Part shown: one piece after another, positions 9,058-18,544 of the stretch
Layout of the letters: each line of letters opens with the position of its first letter
Position numbering within the stretch: the first letter of the stretch is position 1
Source of the DNA: CALFBG01 sp045110315
Lineage (GTDB): Bacteria; Bacteroidota; Bacteroidia; Chitinophagales; Saprospiraceae
Direction: 5' to 3'
Assembly (NCBI GenBank): GCA_045110315.1
Contig: JBGCFY010000044.1
Span: 1-64,000, forward strand
Length of the DNA: 64,000 nucleotides
Translations under genes and position numbers: made by a program
The notes under the pieces: model-generated
The model's database searches: none
The model's input: only the letters and a program-made list of their open reading frames with translations
What the model was told of the DNA's origin: nothing

Positions 9058-10329
9058 CTAGTTGTAAAAAACAACTTTCTTACTAATTCGCTCAATTCCG
9101 GCATCCATGAAATCTAATTGTACTACGAATAAACCTGTTCCAAAGTGCTCTTTTCCTAAGACTAATTTTTGATCATTAATTTGTGAGAAAACCTTGATCG
9201 TTCGACCTAGCTGATCTAAGATACTTACGTTGTAACTCGCACTAATTGTTCCCAAGTCAATGGTAACAAACTCGCTCGCCGGATTAGGATAAACTTTTAC
9301 TTCTTGGCTTCGATCGTCCAAGTCTTGTGTAGAAACGACTTCCGTACAAAGAATATTTTGTAAAAAAGTGATTCCATTCGCAATAAAATCATTATAGTAA
9401 ATACCAAACTCTGGCGTATACGCAGATTCATGACCAGCTCCCGGCGCTGACACTAAATAATTAGTGACTCCTTCTGCCGTTGCTCGTTGTTCCAATCTTT
9501 CGCTTCCGTAAGCAGTAACAAAATTAAACTGTAAACCCGAAAATTCAATACCAATAAAGTCGTAACCATAAGGAACAACTTCGTCATCTGTGCCGTGGTA
9601 ACTCGCCAAAGGTGCTTCACCAGCATCCAACCAATCTAATTTATGTAGAGCTCCCGATAAGTTAATGACCGCTTGTACTTCCGAAGAATAAGTTAAATTT
9701 TCAGCACTTCCACTCGAACCTTCTAAGCCACCATTGTCAGCAATAATTGTTTGTAGGTAATCTGGAATATCATCGTTAGTATCCAGGTACGCTGTATGTA
9801 ATGCCGTGATTCCTCCGGAGGAACCACCTGCTACAAAAATATAGTCAGGATCAATCTCAAAATTATTATCCGTAGCAGCATCTTGTCTAAAATATCTTAC
9901 TGCTGCTTTCATATCTCCCATTGCTCGAACGGCTTCATCCAAAACATCAAGGGAATCCGGAATATTAAAAATAGAAGGTGTTGGCAATAAACGATAATCA
10001 ATCGTTGCTGCCACGTAACCTCTTTTTACAAATTGCTGGCACAAACTATCCATATCGGTTCGTTGACCAGAAATAAAAGCACCTGGGAATGCCCAAATAA
10101 TTACGGGTCTTTCATCGATATCATCACCATCGGGCGTATAAACGTCCATCAACAATTCTTGAAAAGTACCATCTGCCGTGAAATTTTCACCGTACTTAAC
10201 CGTCGTTTTAGTAAAGTCTGTGAAAGTCTCCATGACGTAGCGTTCCCCGTCGCAACCTGCAACTTGAGCGGTTAGTTGCCCATTCATTAGTAGCCCTAAA
10301 GCGCATAAAGTGTAAAGTATTTTTTTCAT
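9058..10329 (-). CDS. Secreted alpha/beta-hydrolase (esterase-like) with T9SS sorting domain
   Basis: A 423-residue protein with a signal peptide (MKKILYTLCALGLLMNGQLTAQ). The alpha/beta-hydrolase domain (about 40-325) resembles carboxylesterase/lipase and feruloyl-esterase-like proteins. It has an oxyanion-region segment IIWAFPGAFISG, a nucleophile elbow GGSSGG near residue 169, a probable acid in GTDDEVVPY near 246, and a probable His in GAGHES near 299. Residues about 345-423 form a type A T9SS C-terminal domain (VKVYPNPASEFVTI), which directs passage across the outer membrane. The substrate is not evident. It is a single gene; its product is probably cell-surface or extracellular. Confidence 0.87.
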   Translation of the reverse strand: MKKILYTLCALGLLMNGQLTAQVAGCDGERYVMETFTDFTKTTVKYGENFTADGTFQELLMDVYTPDGDDIDERPVIIWAFPGAFISGQRTDMDSLCQQFVKRGYVAATIDYRLLPTPSIFNIPDSLDVLDEAVRAMGDMKAAVRYFRQDAATDNNFEIDPDYIFVAGGSSGGITALHTAYLDTNDDIPDYLQTIIADNGGLEGSSGSAENLTYSSEVQAVINLSGALHKLDWLDAGEAPLASYHGTDDEVVPYGYDFIGIEFSGLQFNFVTAYGSERLEQRATAEGVTNYLVSAPGAGHESAYTPEFGIYYNDFIANGITFLQNILCTEVVSTQDLDDRSQEVKVYPNPASEFVTIDLGTISASYNVSILDQLGRTIKVFSQINDQKLVLGKEHFGTGLFVVQLDFMDAGIERISKKVVFYN

Positions 10330-10409
10330 ATTTTGTTCTTTTAAGATTTATTTTTTATTTAAGTTTAGTCATCAAAATAAACCAGGTATACTAGTTTCAA
10401 CATCATTGA

Positions 10410-11783
10410 TTACGGCGTATCCATCATCGGCAAAGGTGTTTTACCGAAAACGAGATTCAATCCCATACGAATATTCATGTTGTTGCTATTGTATGGTTGA
10501 AATGCAGCAATGATATTATCTGTTATGACGTACAGTTGTAGCGGACCTAATTTCAAGCTAGCATTCACCCCTAAGTTATCAAATCTTCCGTGGCGAATCG
10601 CATAACTTCCACCGATAGATAGTAGGTCTCCCAAATGTGTATTGGCACCAATTGCAAATCCAGAAAGCGATTGCTCTCGATAATTTTCATTAAAGTACAA
10701 CACGTTAAACGTTAGTAAATCATTCCATTGATAAGCAGCAGAAAAGTACAGTTTTCGCGGAAGCGTCGTTTTATAGGAAACCGCCGTTTCTTCAAATTTA
10801 AAAATCTGATCTAGTGTATCCGTCAAATTACCAAAAGAAACATTTTCATCTTTAATTACATTAGAAATATCTAATCCATCATATTGCAATCGTCCCGTAG
10901 AAGTGTAATTGCGAACAGAATTACTCCAATTGATATTTCCCAAGTCAACAACACTCGCTCCTAAGGTCAATCGATCCGTCAATGCGTAGGTAATTCCTAA
11001 ATCTACAGCGTATCCTCGATTTGCGGTAAAAAGGTCATTCGCTCGATAGTTTCCGATTTCGGTATCTACCGCAAAACTTGTCAAACTATCAATTCGTAGG
11101 TACGAAGAAGTGTTAAGTTGTAAATCAGTATCTAGAGTAATTTGGTAAACATCGTTACTCGTAAAAACATCGACATTTCTACGAGAAGTAGAAACATCAC
11201 CGATACCCGTCAAGAATTTGACTTTAGCGCCTACACTCAGGCGATTAAATCTTTGTGCGAGGGCTATCCCAAATTCGTTGTAAGCATTGATTTGTAAATC
11301 TGGTCCGATGTCTACCGTTTGCCCGATAAATTGAGCATTCCCATTCCAGAGGAATTCGGGTAATTCTTTGGGATAGTTGATAAAGCCATTAAATTTGACG
11401 GAGTGGCTGAGCGCAAAATGTAATCCACCTAAATTCAACGCAAGGCTAATCGTTTCTACTTCTACGTTGGACTGTAAAATATTATTGGTTCCTAAAGTCT
11501 CCAAGACAGAAGAAACGTCAACAATATTATTGCCATCACTATCCTTTCGAATCAGATCATTAAAACTAGGACCGTCATGATAGTAACTCAGTAAAACGCT
11601 TGGCAAACCAACGATAACTCGATGGTCCGTATTGGTTAACAACGCAGGATTGGTTTTTGAAGCTTGTAGCAAGTGGGGCGTAAAATGCAAGCCTAATTCT
11701 TGCTGTCCCCAAAGCGTATTCGCCATCAAAAAGAACACACTTACTTGTAATAATTTATTAAACATCTTTTTACTTAATTTCAA
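10410..11783 (-). CDS. DUF5723 family outer-membrane beta-barrel-like protein
   Basis: A 457-residue protein with a signal peptide ending near WGQQ. The rest is rich in alternating hydrophobic strands typical of an outer-membrane barrel and matches the DUF5723 pattern as I recognise it: a loop beginning LGLHFTPHLLQASKTNPALL near the N-terminus, then LSLALNLG-like strands, and a C-terminal strand MNIRMGLNLVFGK. The function is unknown. It starts 26 bp after the stop of an upstream lipoprotein gene, so the two probably form an operon and may act together at the outer membrane. Confidence 0.75.
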   Translation of the reverse strand: MKLSKKMFNKLLQVSVFFLMANTLWGQQELGLHFTPHLLQASKTNPALLTNTDHRVIVGLPSVLLSYYHDGPSFNDLIRKDSDGNNIVDVSSVLETLGTNNILQSNVEVETISLALNLGGLHFALSHSVKFNGFINYPKELPEFLWNGNAQFIGQTVDIGPDLQINAYNEFGIALAQRFNRLSVGAKVKFLTGIGDVSTSRRNVDVFTSNDVYQITLDTDLQLNTSSYLRIDSLTSFAVDTEIGNYRANDLFTANRGYAVDLGITYALTDRLTLGASVVDLGNINWSNSVRNYTSTGRLQYDGLDISNVIKDENVSFGNLTDTLDQIFKFEETAVSYKTTLPRKLYFSAAYQWNDLLTFNVLYFNENYREQSLSGFAIGANTHLGDLLSIGGSYAIRHGRFDNLGVNASLKLGPLQLYVITDNIIAAFQPYNSNNMNIRMGLNLVFGKTPLPMMDTP

Positions 11784-11809
11784 ATCTCCTATGATTAAAC
11801 AACGCTATC

Positions 11810-13345
11810 CTACTGACTCAATCCTACCCGCATTCCCATTCGAAGTTCTACGACTTGATCAGCATATATTTTTACAAGTTGTTGACCATTATTATAAGTT
11901 TCAAAAGCAGAGGCGACCAATATTCGATTGGCTTTACGAATGTTATTAAATCTAGCGGCGTCCATTTTTGCAAAACTTACTTTCTCTACTTTGCTGGTTG
12001 TTTCTCCACTTTCATCTACCGGTGCCGCTTCTAAAACACGTTCTTCCAATTGGAATAAAGAATCCAAAATTTCATTTGCTTCATTTACAAAATAAATTTG
12101 TGCCATCACTTCCAATGGAATTCCATTTTCACTAATGATCTTAAACTCCACAAAATCTACTTTATCGTAAGTGGAAAAGTCCACCTCAAAAGTATCCGTC
12201 ACTGCGAAGCCCGATGCCGTTCCGTAAATCGGCAACTCTACTTCTACCCGCACTCGAAACTCGCTAGAGTCCGTTGAAAATCCTCGAATATTTAAGTTTT
12301 GATCAGGATTAGGGACAGCATCAATATCGTAATCTAGGGCAATTGGATTGGAACTTAAGACCGCCTGCAAGTTGGAATTGGTATTATCCATATAAATACT
12401 ATCAATCGTGGTTAATCCTACTTGATTGAGTTTAGGATAAGAAACATCAACACCATCGGTAATAAAAGGACTTTCTATGTCGAGCGTAGTCCCATCCGCC
12501 GTAAAAACGTTCATGACTTGCGTGCTTGTCCTTACTGGAAATCCGAAAGAGTTGCGGATCGTTAATAGAATTTTAGGATCTTCAAAGTAAACATCTCCTC
12601 TAGTCCAATTTTCAAAAAATTCAATTTCTAGCGTATCGCGATCCAATTCATACAAATCTTGACCTAAGTAACCTTCTAAGTAGGAAAACTTGAAATCTAC
12701 AAAAGCCATAAAGAAGTTTTTTAATTCTACGAGTTCACCGTTACTAACCCTTCTCGCTTCGTATTCTACGAGTAAGCTATCGTTATTGGTAGAAATTAAA
12801 CGGTAATCAATCACACTTTTCCCACCTTCTGCGACGAAGGGAACATTGGTATTTCCCGGAGGAACGGTCGTGGTAATTTGAAAGGCTGTTCCATTTTTAA
12901 TCAACTGAGGATAGGTAATTTTTACATCCAATTCTTCTTCAATTCTCGATTCAAAACGGTAAGCAATTGTTCCATTTTTGAGATCCGCAAAGTCGAGATC
13001 CATACTACTCGGCAGCGGCAAGTAAATGGCGACTGAAGTATCTTCAACTTCAAAGAAACCATCTGAAAGTACATTAAAAATATCTTCGGTTGAACGGGCA
13101 ATAATATCGCCCTTGTAGTTCAATACAATCAACCCTTCTTCGTTGACGGTAACGAAAGTTCCATCTTCAAAGCGCTGTAGAACATCCTCCAAACTGGTAG
13201 CACTAGAAAATAAAGGAATAGCAAATTCTGCTTCCCAATTTGAAGTTTTGGTATCTTCCAAGTCCTCGTACTTCTTACAAGCGGTACCTAGAACAAGTAG
13301 CAAACAAATGCTTATTAAAATAGAAACTGATCGGCAGTAATTCAT
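11810..13345 (-). CDS. Large lipoprotein of unknown function, paired with the DUF5723 gene
   Basis: A 511-residue predicted lipoprotein: the signal MNYCRSVSILISICLLLVLG is followed by the lipobox GTAC with acylated Cys near 23. The mature part is acidic and beta-rich without a domain I can name. It has repeated beta-sandwich-like stretches (for example TVPPGNTNVPFVAEGG and YDKVDFVEFKIISENG). The C-terminus (about 470-511) is strand-rich and ends RMGMRVGLSQ. It is the first gene of a two-gene unit with the DUF5723 barrel. A role as partner of that barrel is inference from position only. Confidence 0.75.
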   Translation of the reverse strand: MNYCRSVSILISICLLLVLGTACKKYEDLEDTKTSNWEAEFAIPLFSSATSLEDVLQRFEDGTFVTVNEEGLIVLNYKGDIIARSTEDIFNVLSDGFFEVEDTSVAIYLPLPSSMDLDFADLKNGTIAYRFESRIEEELDVKITYPQLIKNGTAFQITTTVPPGNTNVPFVAEGGKSVIDYRLISTNNDSLLVEYEARRVSNGELVELKNFFMAFVDFKFSYLEGYLGQDLYELDRDTLEIEFFENWTRGDVYFEDPKILLTIRNSFGFPVRTSTQVMNVFTADGTTLDIESPFITDGVDVSYPKLNQVGLTTIDSIYMDNTNSNLQAVLSSNPIALDYDIDAVPNPDQNLNIRGFSTDSSEFRVRVEVELPIYGTASGFAVTDTFEVDFSTYDKVDFVEFKIISENGIPLEVMAQIYFVNEANEILDSLFQLEERVLEAAPVDESGETTSKVEKVSFAKMDAARFNNIRKANRILVASAFETYNNGQQLVKIYADQVVELRMGMRVGLSQ

Positions 13346-13748
13346 TTCGACTTATTTAGAATAAAATTGCCATTTTCAAGTAGTGATTTAACACGACTTC
13401 AAAGACAATACAACGTCATTGTTAGCTAATTTTAAGTTTTAATCTTAAAAAATAGCATTCAATGGGTGATTTTATAATTGTGATTGCGAGGCACTGAAAC
13501 TATTCTACTAGGATGCCTCATTAAGGATGTTCTCAAGCTTTACAGCTTATAGCACTGTGTTTAGCAGCATTTTCTAACTCTAATCTAAGGATATAAACGC
13601 AGTAAGCAAAGTACTTGCTGCGCTTAGTGCTGCTTATTGTACAATATCATGCAAAAATTGACGCTGTAAGTCGATTTTTGTCGGGGACAAACCAAGTTTT
13701 CTCCTTCACCGTGTCCTTAAGTTAAAGGGATTCGCAACTAATCTTGTG
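13346..13748. other. Gene-free interval with structured inverted repeats
   Basis: No coding frame is convincing here. At 13563-13634 the right arm (13614-13634) can pair almost fully with three left segments (AGCAGCA 13563-13569, CTAAG 13585-13589, CGCAGTAAG 13598-13606), giving a bulged long hairpin. A weaker stem, GAGGCA/TGCCTC, lies at 13488-13519. These may be a terminator for the MBL gene, a small RNA, or an old repeat; the sequence does not decide. Confidence 0.4.
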
Positions 13749-15179
13749 CTAGTGGAGGTCAAATTCTTGTCCCAATCTAGGGATTTCGACAGATTTATAC
13801 TTATTTTTATTTAGTAAGGTCTTAAACTTTTCTTGGGTATCTTTTTCTCCGTGTACCAAGAATAGCTTTTTGAGACTTTTTTTCTGGTTGGCAATAAAAG
13901 CTAAAATTTCTTGCCGATCAGCATGAGCAGAAAACGAATCCATAATTTCAATTTCGGCTTTAACAGGCTTCCATTCGCCAAAAAGTTTAATCTTTTCCAC
14001 GCCAGACCTTAAAATTCCACCCGTTGTATTTGGTGCACAATAGCCAACAATCAAAAGCGTATTCTTCTCTTGATCAATACTATTAAAAAGGTGATGCCGT
14101 ACTCTACCAGCCGTCATCATCCCCGAGGAACTGATAATAATGGCAGGTTCGTCCGTGGCATTTAATTGCTTAGAAGCATCAACGGACCGCACATAACTTA
14201 AGGTATTGAAGCCGAAAGGATTATCATCTACGAGGAGGTATTCGTTCAATTCATTGTCGTAGCATTCTGGATGTGTTCCAAAAATCTGTGTAGCGTTGAC
14301 CGCTAAGGGACTATCGACGTAAACGGGAATATGAGGTAAATGTCCTGCGGACTCCATCATATCCAGCATATAGACAATTTCTTGTGTACGACCGACACTA
14401 AAGGCTGGAATAATTAGTTTCCCTTTTTTTTCGACGCAAGTTCGTTTGATAATTTCCAAAAACCGACCTTCTTCTGCCGGAGCACCGCTATGATCTTTAT
14501 CTCCGTAGGTAGATTCCGAAATCAAGTAATCCACCGGAGGCATTGGCAAAGGATCTCTCAGGATAGGACGATCTGGTCTACCGATATCTCCCGTAAAACC
14601 AAAATGAATGACTTTATTCCCTTCTTTGATTTTGAGCGTTACACTTGCGCTACCTAGAATATGCCCCGCATCTCTAAACATTACTTCCACCTCATCGTTT
14701 ACCCGTTGCCAATGATCGTAATTATAACCTAGGAAAAGCCCCATAGTTTCAGGAATCACTTTACTCGTGTATAAAGGCTCTCTAAGTTTATACTTCTTTT
14801 TATTCTTTTTATTCTTTCGCTTCCGCTTTTTCAGCATGCGCTTATTATAATATTCTGCGTCGCGTTCTTGAATTTTTGCACTATCTAGTAACATAATGGA
14901 GCAAAGGCTTCGTGTTGCGTGCGTGCAAATGATATTCCCTTTAAATCCGTCTTTTACTAATTTGGGAACACGACCGGTATGGTCAATGTGTGCGTGTGAC
15001 AGAATTAGGCAATCAATTTCTGAAGGTTTAAAATACCACGTCGTATTAAAATTTTCAAAATCCTTATTTCTACCTTGATAAAGACCACAGTCCAACAAGA
15101 TCTTATAACCGCTTTCTAGAGTGATCAAATGACAACTTCCAGTCACTTCCTGAGCAGCACCACAAAATTTTACTTTCAT
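13749..15179 (-). CDS. MBL-fold beta-CASP ribonuclease-like protein (YSH1/CPSF-type)
   Basis: A 476-residue metallo-beta-lactamase-fold hydrolase with an inserted beta-CASP domain. Seen metal motifs: SHAHIDHTGR (HxHxDH, about 60), DAGHILGS (about 170), and GDIGR with its Asp (about 195). The beta-CASP motifs follow: ESTYGD, PAFSVGRTQE, SSSGMMTAGRVRHHL, SFSAHADRQE, and a final His in LVHGEKD. The family cleaves RNA endo- or exonucleolytically. A strongly basic insert (MLKKRKRKNKKNKKKYKL, about 115-135) may aid RNA binding. No signal peptide is present, so it is cytoplasmic. Confidence 0.9.
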   Translation of the reverse strand: MKVKFCGAAQEVTGSCHLITLESGYKILLDCGLYQGRNKDFENFNTTWYFKPSEIDCLILSHAHIDHTGRVPKLVKDGFKGNIICTHATRSLCSIMLLDSAKIQERDAEYYNKRMLKKRKRKNKKNKKKYKLREPLYTSKVIPETMGLFLGYNYDHWQRVNDEVEVMFRDAGHILGSASVTLKIKEGNKVIHFGFTGDIGRPDRPILRDPLPMPPVDYLISESTYGDKDHSGAPAEEGRFLEIIKRTCVEKKGKLIIPAFSVGRTQEIVYMLDMMESAGHLPHIPVYVDSPLAVNATQIFGTHPECYDNELNEYLLVDDNPFGFNTLSYVRSVDASKQLNATDEPAIIISSSGMMTAGRVRHHLFNSIDQEKNTLLIVGYCAPNTTGGILRSGVEKIKLFGEWKPVKAEIEIMDSFSAHADRQEILAFIANQKKSLKKLFLVHGEKDTQEKFKTLLNKNKYKSVEIPRLGQEFDLH

Positions 15180-15346
15180 TAATCTTAGTTTTTATTCGCA
15201 TTTAAGACATCTGCTTACACTATTTGTGCATTAATGTACCTCTTTTTGAAATTTCTATGCTCGACGAAGATAAGAAAAGCTATCAGATATAAGTAATCTT
15301 GATTTGGGAATGATGAAAGATGAGAAACGAAAGATTGGACTAAAAT

Positions 15347-15385
15347 AAGAAATGATCTAAGCCGCATGGATTTAGATCATTTCTT
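15347..15385 (-). terminator. Hairpin terminator after the Cys-rich lipoprotein gene
   Basis: Perfect 14-bp arms (15347-15360, AAGAAATGATCTAA, with 15372-15385) around an 11-nt loop, followed on the minus strand by TATTTTAG. It lies about 30 bp after the stop codon at 15416. Confidence 0.75.
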
Positions 15386-15415
15386 GTAGGTTTAGTTAGG
15401 AAACTAAATGTAGGA

Positions 15416-16231
15416 CTAATTATTTTGTTGTTCTGCGCCATCTCCGTCATCGTCTCCGCTATCTTCTGTAGCTTCCCAACAACAAGGTGTAGATCCCGAC
15501 GCACAAGAAATATTACACGAACTACTATTAGTACCGTCAGAAACGGACAAAGAACATGATAAAGCACCAGGTCCACCCGCATCACAATCATTATTCGCCA
15601 ATTGAGTACAAGCTGCTGCATCTATCACTCCACCTGTACAACATTTACAATGAGCATCGACGCCTATGATAGATGGATTATCTGATACTGCTCGGTTAGT
15701 TACTACTTGCTCGGTAGTTTTAAAGGATTCATATACCGATCCTAATTTTTCAAAATCGCTTAAGCGTTGATAAACTAGTTTGAAGTTTTCTTGTAAACCC
15801 AGACCGTAGCCTTTTAGACTTCGCTCATAGGTAGCCATTTGCAAAAAGTCAGGAATTTCCTCATCGAGATGAAATAAGATTTGTCTTTTCCCCTCATTGC
15901 TCTGCACCACTAACTGACGTTTAAAATAGAAGACTTGCCCCTCGGAGAAGCTTTGTCTAATTTTTTTATTTTGATCGTCGAAGCGCGTTTGTAAAATAAA
16001 TAGTTTACGATCTTCTTTTTCTGCGTTTACGAAAATCAATATTTCTCGCGTAGTACTCAAAATTTCTATTTTACCTTGAAATTCTAATGCATGATGTGGC
16101 GCTATTTTACCCTGATTAAAGGCTTCTATGGCTGCTGCCGCATCTAATTTAGATCCTTGAAAATTATCCTTCTTGCAACTGATTAAAGTAACAAAAATAC
16201 AGGTAAAAAGGAGGAGATTAATTTTTTTCAT
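15416..16231 (-). CDS. Lipoprotein with Cys-rich C-terminal segment, unknown function
   Basis: A 271-residue predicted lipoprotein (signal MKKINLLLFTCIFVTLI, lipobox LISC, Cys near 19). The middle (about 50-185) looks like a folded alpha/beta domain without a recognised family. Residues about 190-255 hold ten cysteines, including CKCC and CC pairs, in a Gly/Ser-rich context (DAHCKCCTGG, SCNISCASGSTPCCWE), followed by an acidic tail (EDSGDDDGDGAEQQNN). The Cys cluster suggests disulfide-stabilised knots or metal binding on the surface, but no named domain fits. It is monocistronic with its own terminator. I cannot assign a function. Confidence 0.75.
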   Translation of the reverse strand: MKKINLLLFTCIFVTLISCKKDNFQGSKLDAAAAIEAFNQGKIAPHHALEFQGKIEILSTTREILIFVNAEKEDRKLFILQTRFDDQNKKIRQSFSEGQVFYFKRQLVVQSNEGKRQILFHLDEEIPDFLQMATYERSLKGYGLGLQENFKLVYQRLSDFEKLGSVYESFKTTEQVVTNRAVSDNPSIIGVDAHCKCCTGGVIDAAACTQLANNDCDAGGPGALSCSLSVSDGTNSSSCNISCASGSTPCCWEATEDSGDDDGDGAEQQNN

Positions 16232-16682
16232 AAGGCTTGATCATTTTAACTAAAACAATTACAATACATGCAAAGTAATTATTTTCAACGTAAAAACAAG
16301 TCTTTTACGTTATATTTATAACAATTAAACCGTAATTTTGTCTTTTAAAAAAATGGCTAGCACTGTCTTCCCCTTTTTGATTTGGTGAAGACAGCGTGCA
16401 AAGCCATAATTTCTAGCATTCGCCAGGAAACCCTGATTTGCGACTAGCAACAGTACGAAAACATTCCCGAGTTAAATAGAAGTTTTATCGTCATTATGAC
16501 CATAAACAGAACAATAATAACAAAAATATTAACAATATAAAAATAAATGACACTTTTTACGTCAAAAAAAAAGAGCGCTCCCTTTAACTGGATGCGCTCA
16601 ATACTATTTAAATCGAATTTATGTATATTTTGTAGCAGAAATTATTCTTGCCTAACTTTTGCTATTGCCGCTTCAAGGAGTT
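16232..16682. other. Gene-free interval with a 55-bp imperfect hairpin
   Basis: Positions 16353-16407 fold as ATGGCT / GCAC / TGTCTTC / CC pairing with GG / GAAGACA / GTGC / AGCCAT, with small bulges. It lies roughly 120 bp upstream of the lipoprotein start at 16231 on the minus strand, in the leader region, or could be a small RNA. No coding frame is credible in the interval. The right end holds the DUF4097 operon terminator. Confidence 0.45.
16565..16599 (-). terminator. Terminator of the sigma/membrane-protein/DUF4097 operon
   Basis: The stem GAGCGC (16573-16578) with GCGCTC (16594-16599) is followed on the minus strand by an uninterrupted run of nine T's (16572 down to 16564), a classic intrinsic terminator about 85 bp after the last stop codon. 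Confidence 0.8.
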
Positions 16683-17819
16683 TTAATATCGAATCAGTTT
16701 CAATCCGCCGTAACGTAATCTTGCCTTGATGATACTGTTTGCCATTTTATTCCCTCGGTAGGCTTCCACTTCGTGAAAAGAACCTTTTTCGCTTTCGTAG
16801 ATCACTTCCAAACCAGGTGGAAATCGAATCCCTGCATATTTCCCACTAGCGTCGAGTTTATAAGTTGCCGCGTTAGGGATACCAAGTTTAAAATCTGCAT
16901 AAGCCCCTTCGATTCTAATTTCTGTAAACCCTTCTCCCATTTTATCAACTCTGGCACCACCGTAGCTAAAATCGAAATTACAACTCTGTCGAAGGTACGC
17001 AACTCGCAAGTCCGTATGCTTCGTAGCAATCGTCAAATTGCCCGCAGAGTCAATATCAATATTATCATATTTACCTTGATTTCTAAAATCTTGAATACTA
17101 CCTAGTCGGTAAGTATCATGCTTAGATGTTGAACTGATATCTTTTGCCTCTTCGATGCTGACGGTAGAATATTTGCTCTGTAGCGAGATATCTTTGATTT
17201 TTTTCAACCGAATTTTACTGTGCTTAATTTTAAGGTTAACTTCCCCCGCATTTGCAATTGTGGCATTGCCATAAGCTAAAGAGATGTTTAGTTTCCCGTT
17301 GACCCCATCCATATGTATATCTCCGTAAGCTACGGAGACAACTGCTTCGCCGTCGATGGCTTGCACAAAAGTATTTCCATATTTATTTTTAACGTCTAGG
17401 GCACAAGCCTTGGGCATATAAACTTCATAATTGACGGCGTATTCAGGATTTCCAGTATTTCTGAACCAATCTCGCCAACTACTACTATAAGGTTCGATAG
17501 AGGTTTCAGCAAAAACGTGTGCTTCACTATTGGTAAAATCAATATTTACTCGATCAAAAAGCGCGTTTGCCTTTTTCTCACTGGCTGTTTTTACGATAAT
17601 CGTGACCTCAATTTTGACCTGATCATTTGCCCAAGTATTAATTGTTACGGTACCACGTCGATTATGAATATTGACATTTCCGTTAGCGGAAATAGGAAAT
17701 TCTTTATTGATTAACTTCGTAAAATCTTTTTTTCCCACCGTAGTTCTAGCGCTCAAATCAGCGCTTCCTAACAGCAAAAGCAGGGTTAGGATGGTATAAT
17801 TTAAAACTATTTTCTTCAT
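16683..17819 (-). CDS. DUF4097-type exported adhesin-like protein
   Basis: About 378 residues from the ATG at 17819 (MKKIVLNYTILTLLLLLGSADLSA, a clear signal peptide); the in-frame ATG 45 bp further upstream would mask that signal. The mature protein is a repetitive right-handed beta-structure with short strands ending in Gly/Asn/Asp (IHNRRGTVTINTW, NKYGNTFVQAIDG, VAYGDIHMDGVNG, LAYGNATIANAG), typical of the DUF4097/DUF2807 putative auto-transporter adhesin group. It is the third gene of an operon with an ECF sigma factor and a single-pass membrane protein, so it may be an envelope-stress output or sensor. That role is inference. Confidence 0.8.
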   Translation of the reverse strand: MKKIVLNYTILTLLLLLGSADLSARTTVGKKDFTKLINKEFPISANGNVNIHNRRGTVTINTWANDQVKIEVTIIVKTASEKKANALFDRVNIDFTNSEAHVFAETSIEPYSSSWRDWFRNTGNPEYAVNYEVYMPKACALDVKNKYGNTFVQAIDGEAVVSVAYGDIHMDGVNGKLNISLAYGNATIANAGEVNLKIKHSKIRLKKIKDISLQSKYSTVSIEEAKDISSTSKHDTYRLGSIQDFRNQGKYDNIDIDSAGNLTIATKHTDLRVAYLRQSCNFDFSYGGARVDKMGEGFTEIRIEGAYADFKLGIPNAATYKLDASGKYAGIRFPPGLEVIYESEKGSFHEVEAYRGNKMANSIIKARLRYGGLKLIRY

Positions 17820-17943
17820 ACTGTTTATTTTATATGTGCTGAGTAAGTGATAGACTGAAAGCATTTCACTAGGTCAATCTTCGTTTGGATTCAATTTTTT
17901 GTTACGGTTCTTACCGCTTAATTAGTTTAAATTAGGTGGTTGA

Positions 17944-18489
17944 TCAAATTGATTTTTGATACTGCGGGGAACTACGCTGGTTGTAAGTGTCATTAGATTT
18001 CAAGTGTTCGAGCACTCGCTCTAATAATTCTACTCTCGTTTTATAATTATTGATCATCGCATTGATAATCTCTTCTTCTTTTTCTTTAGGTGCTTCTTGC
18101 AGCGCCACTTTCAATTCCTCTAAAAACTCATCCAATTGTACCAAGTCCTCTTTAATCGATTGATCGTATTGAAAATTAGCTAATTGTGCTACCTTTTGAC
18201 TAATCTGCACCTGATAAAAAGCTTCAATTTCTTGGTATTCATTTCCCAAAGCAGCCAAGTTATTGTCGCTCCCCAATTGCTTTTGATTGAGCATACTAAT
18301 GCCAATTAAAGCACCGATGCCTAGCAAAGCAAAAACCGCGGCTAGTTTACGGAGTACTGGAAAAATAGACCGCGATGACTGGGGTTGGTCAATCCTTTTA
18401 TCAATATCTGCCCAAACTTTTAAATTCGGCGTTGCTTCATCAAAAGCAGCTCTATTTTCCGTTATAAAATCTTCTAAATTATCTTTCAT
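17944..18489 (-). CDS. Single-pass membrane protein, probable anti-sigma factor
   Basis: A 181-residue protein with no recognised domain. Residues 1-42 are cytoplasmic-like, one hydrophobic helix (LAAVFALLGIGALIGISML) spans about 48-66, and about 110 residues of mostly helical, Glu/Gln-rich sequence follow (EEIINAMINNYKTRVELLERVLEHL near 145-165). Size, topology and position directly after an ECF sigma gene (55-bp gap) suggest that it sequesters the sigma factor at the membrane. It lacks the zinc-binding HxxxCxxC motif of ZAS anti-sigma factors, so the mechanism would differ. Confidence in the role is moderate. Confidence 0.7.
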   Translation of the reverse strand: MKDNLEDFITENRAAFDEATPNLKVWADIDKRIDQPQSSRSIFPVLRKLAAVFALLGIGALIGISMLNQKQLGSDNNLAALGNEYQEIEAFYQVQISQKVAQLANFQYDQSIKEDLVQLDEFLEELKVALQEAPKEKEEEIINAMINNYKTRVELLERVLEHLKSNDTYNQRSSPQYQKSI

Positions 18490-18544
18490 CTCTTTTCCCT
18501 ATTTAAAATCATATTTGGAATACGCGATCAAGTTGTTTCTCCTT

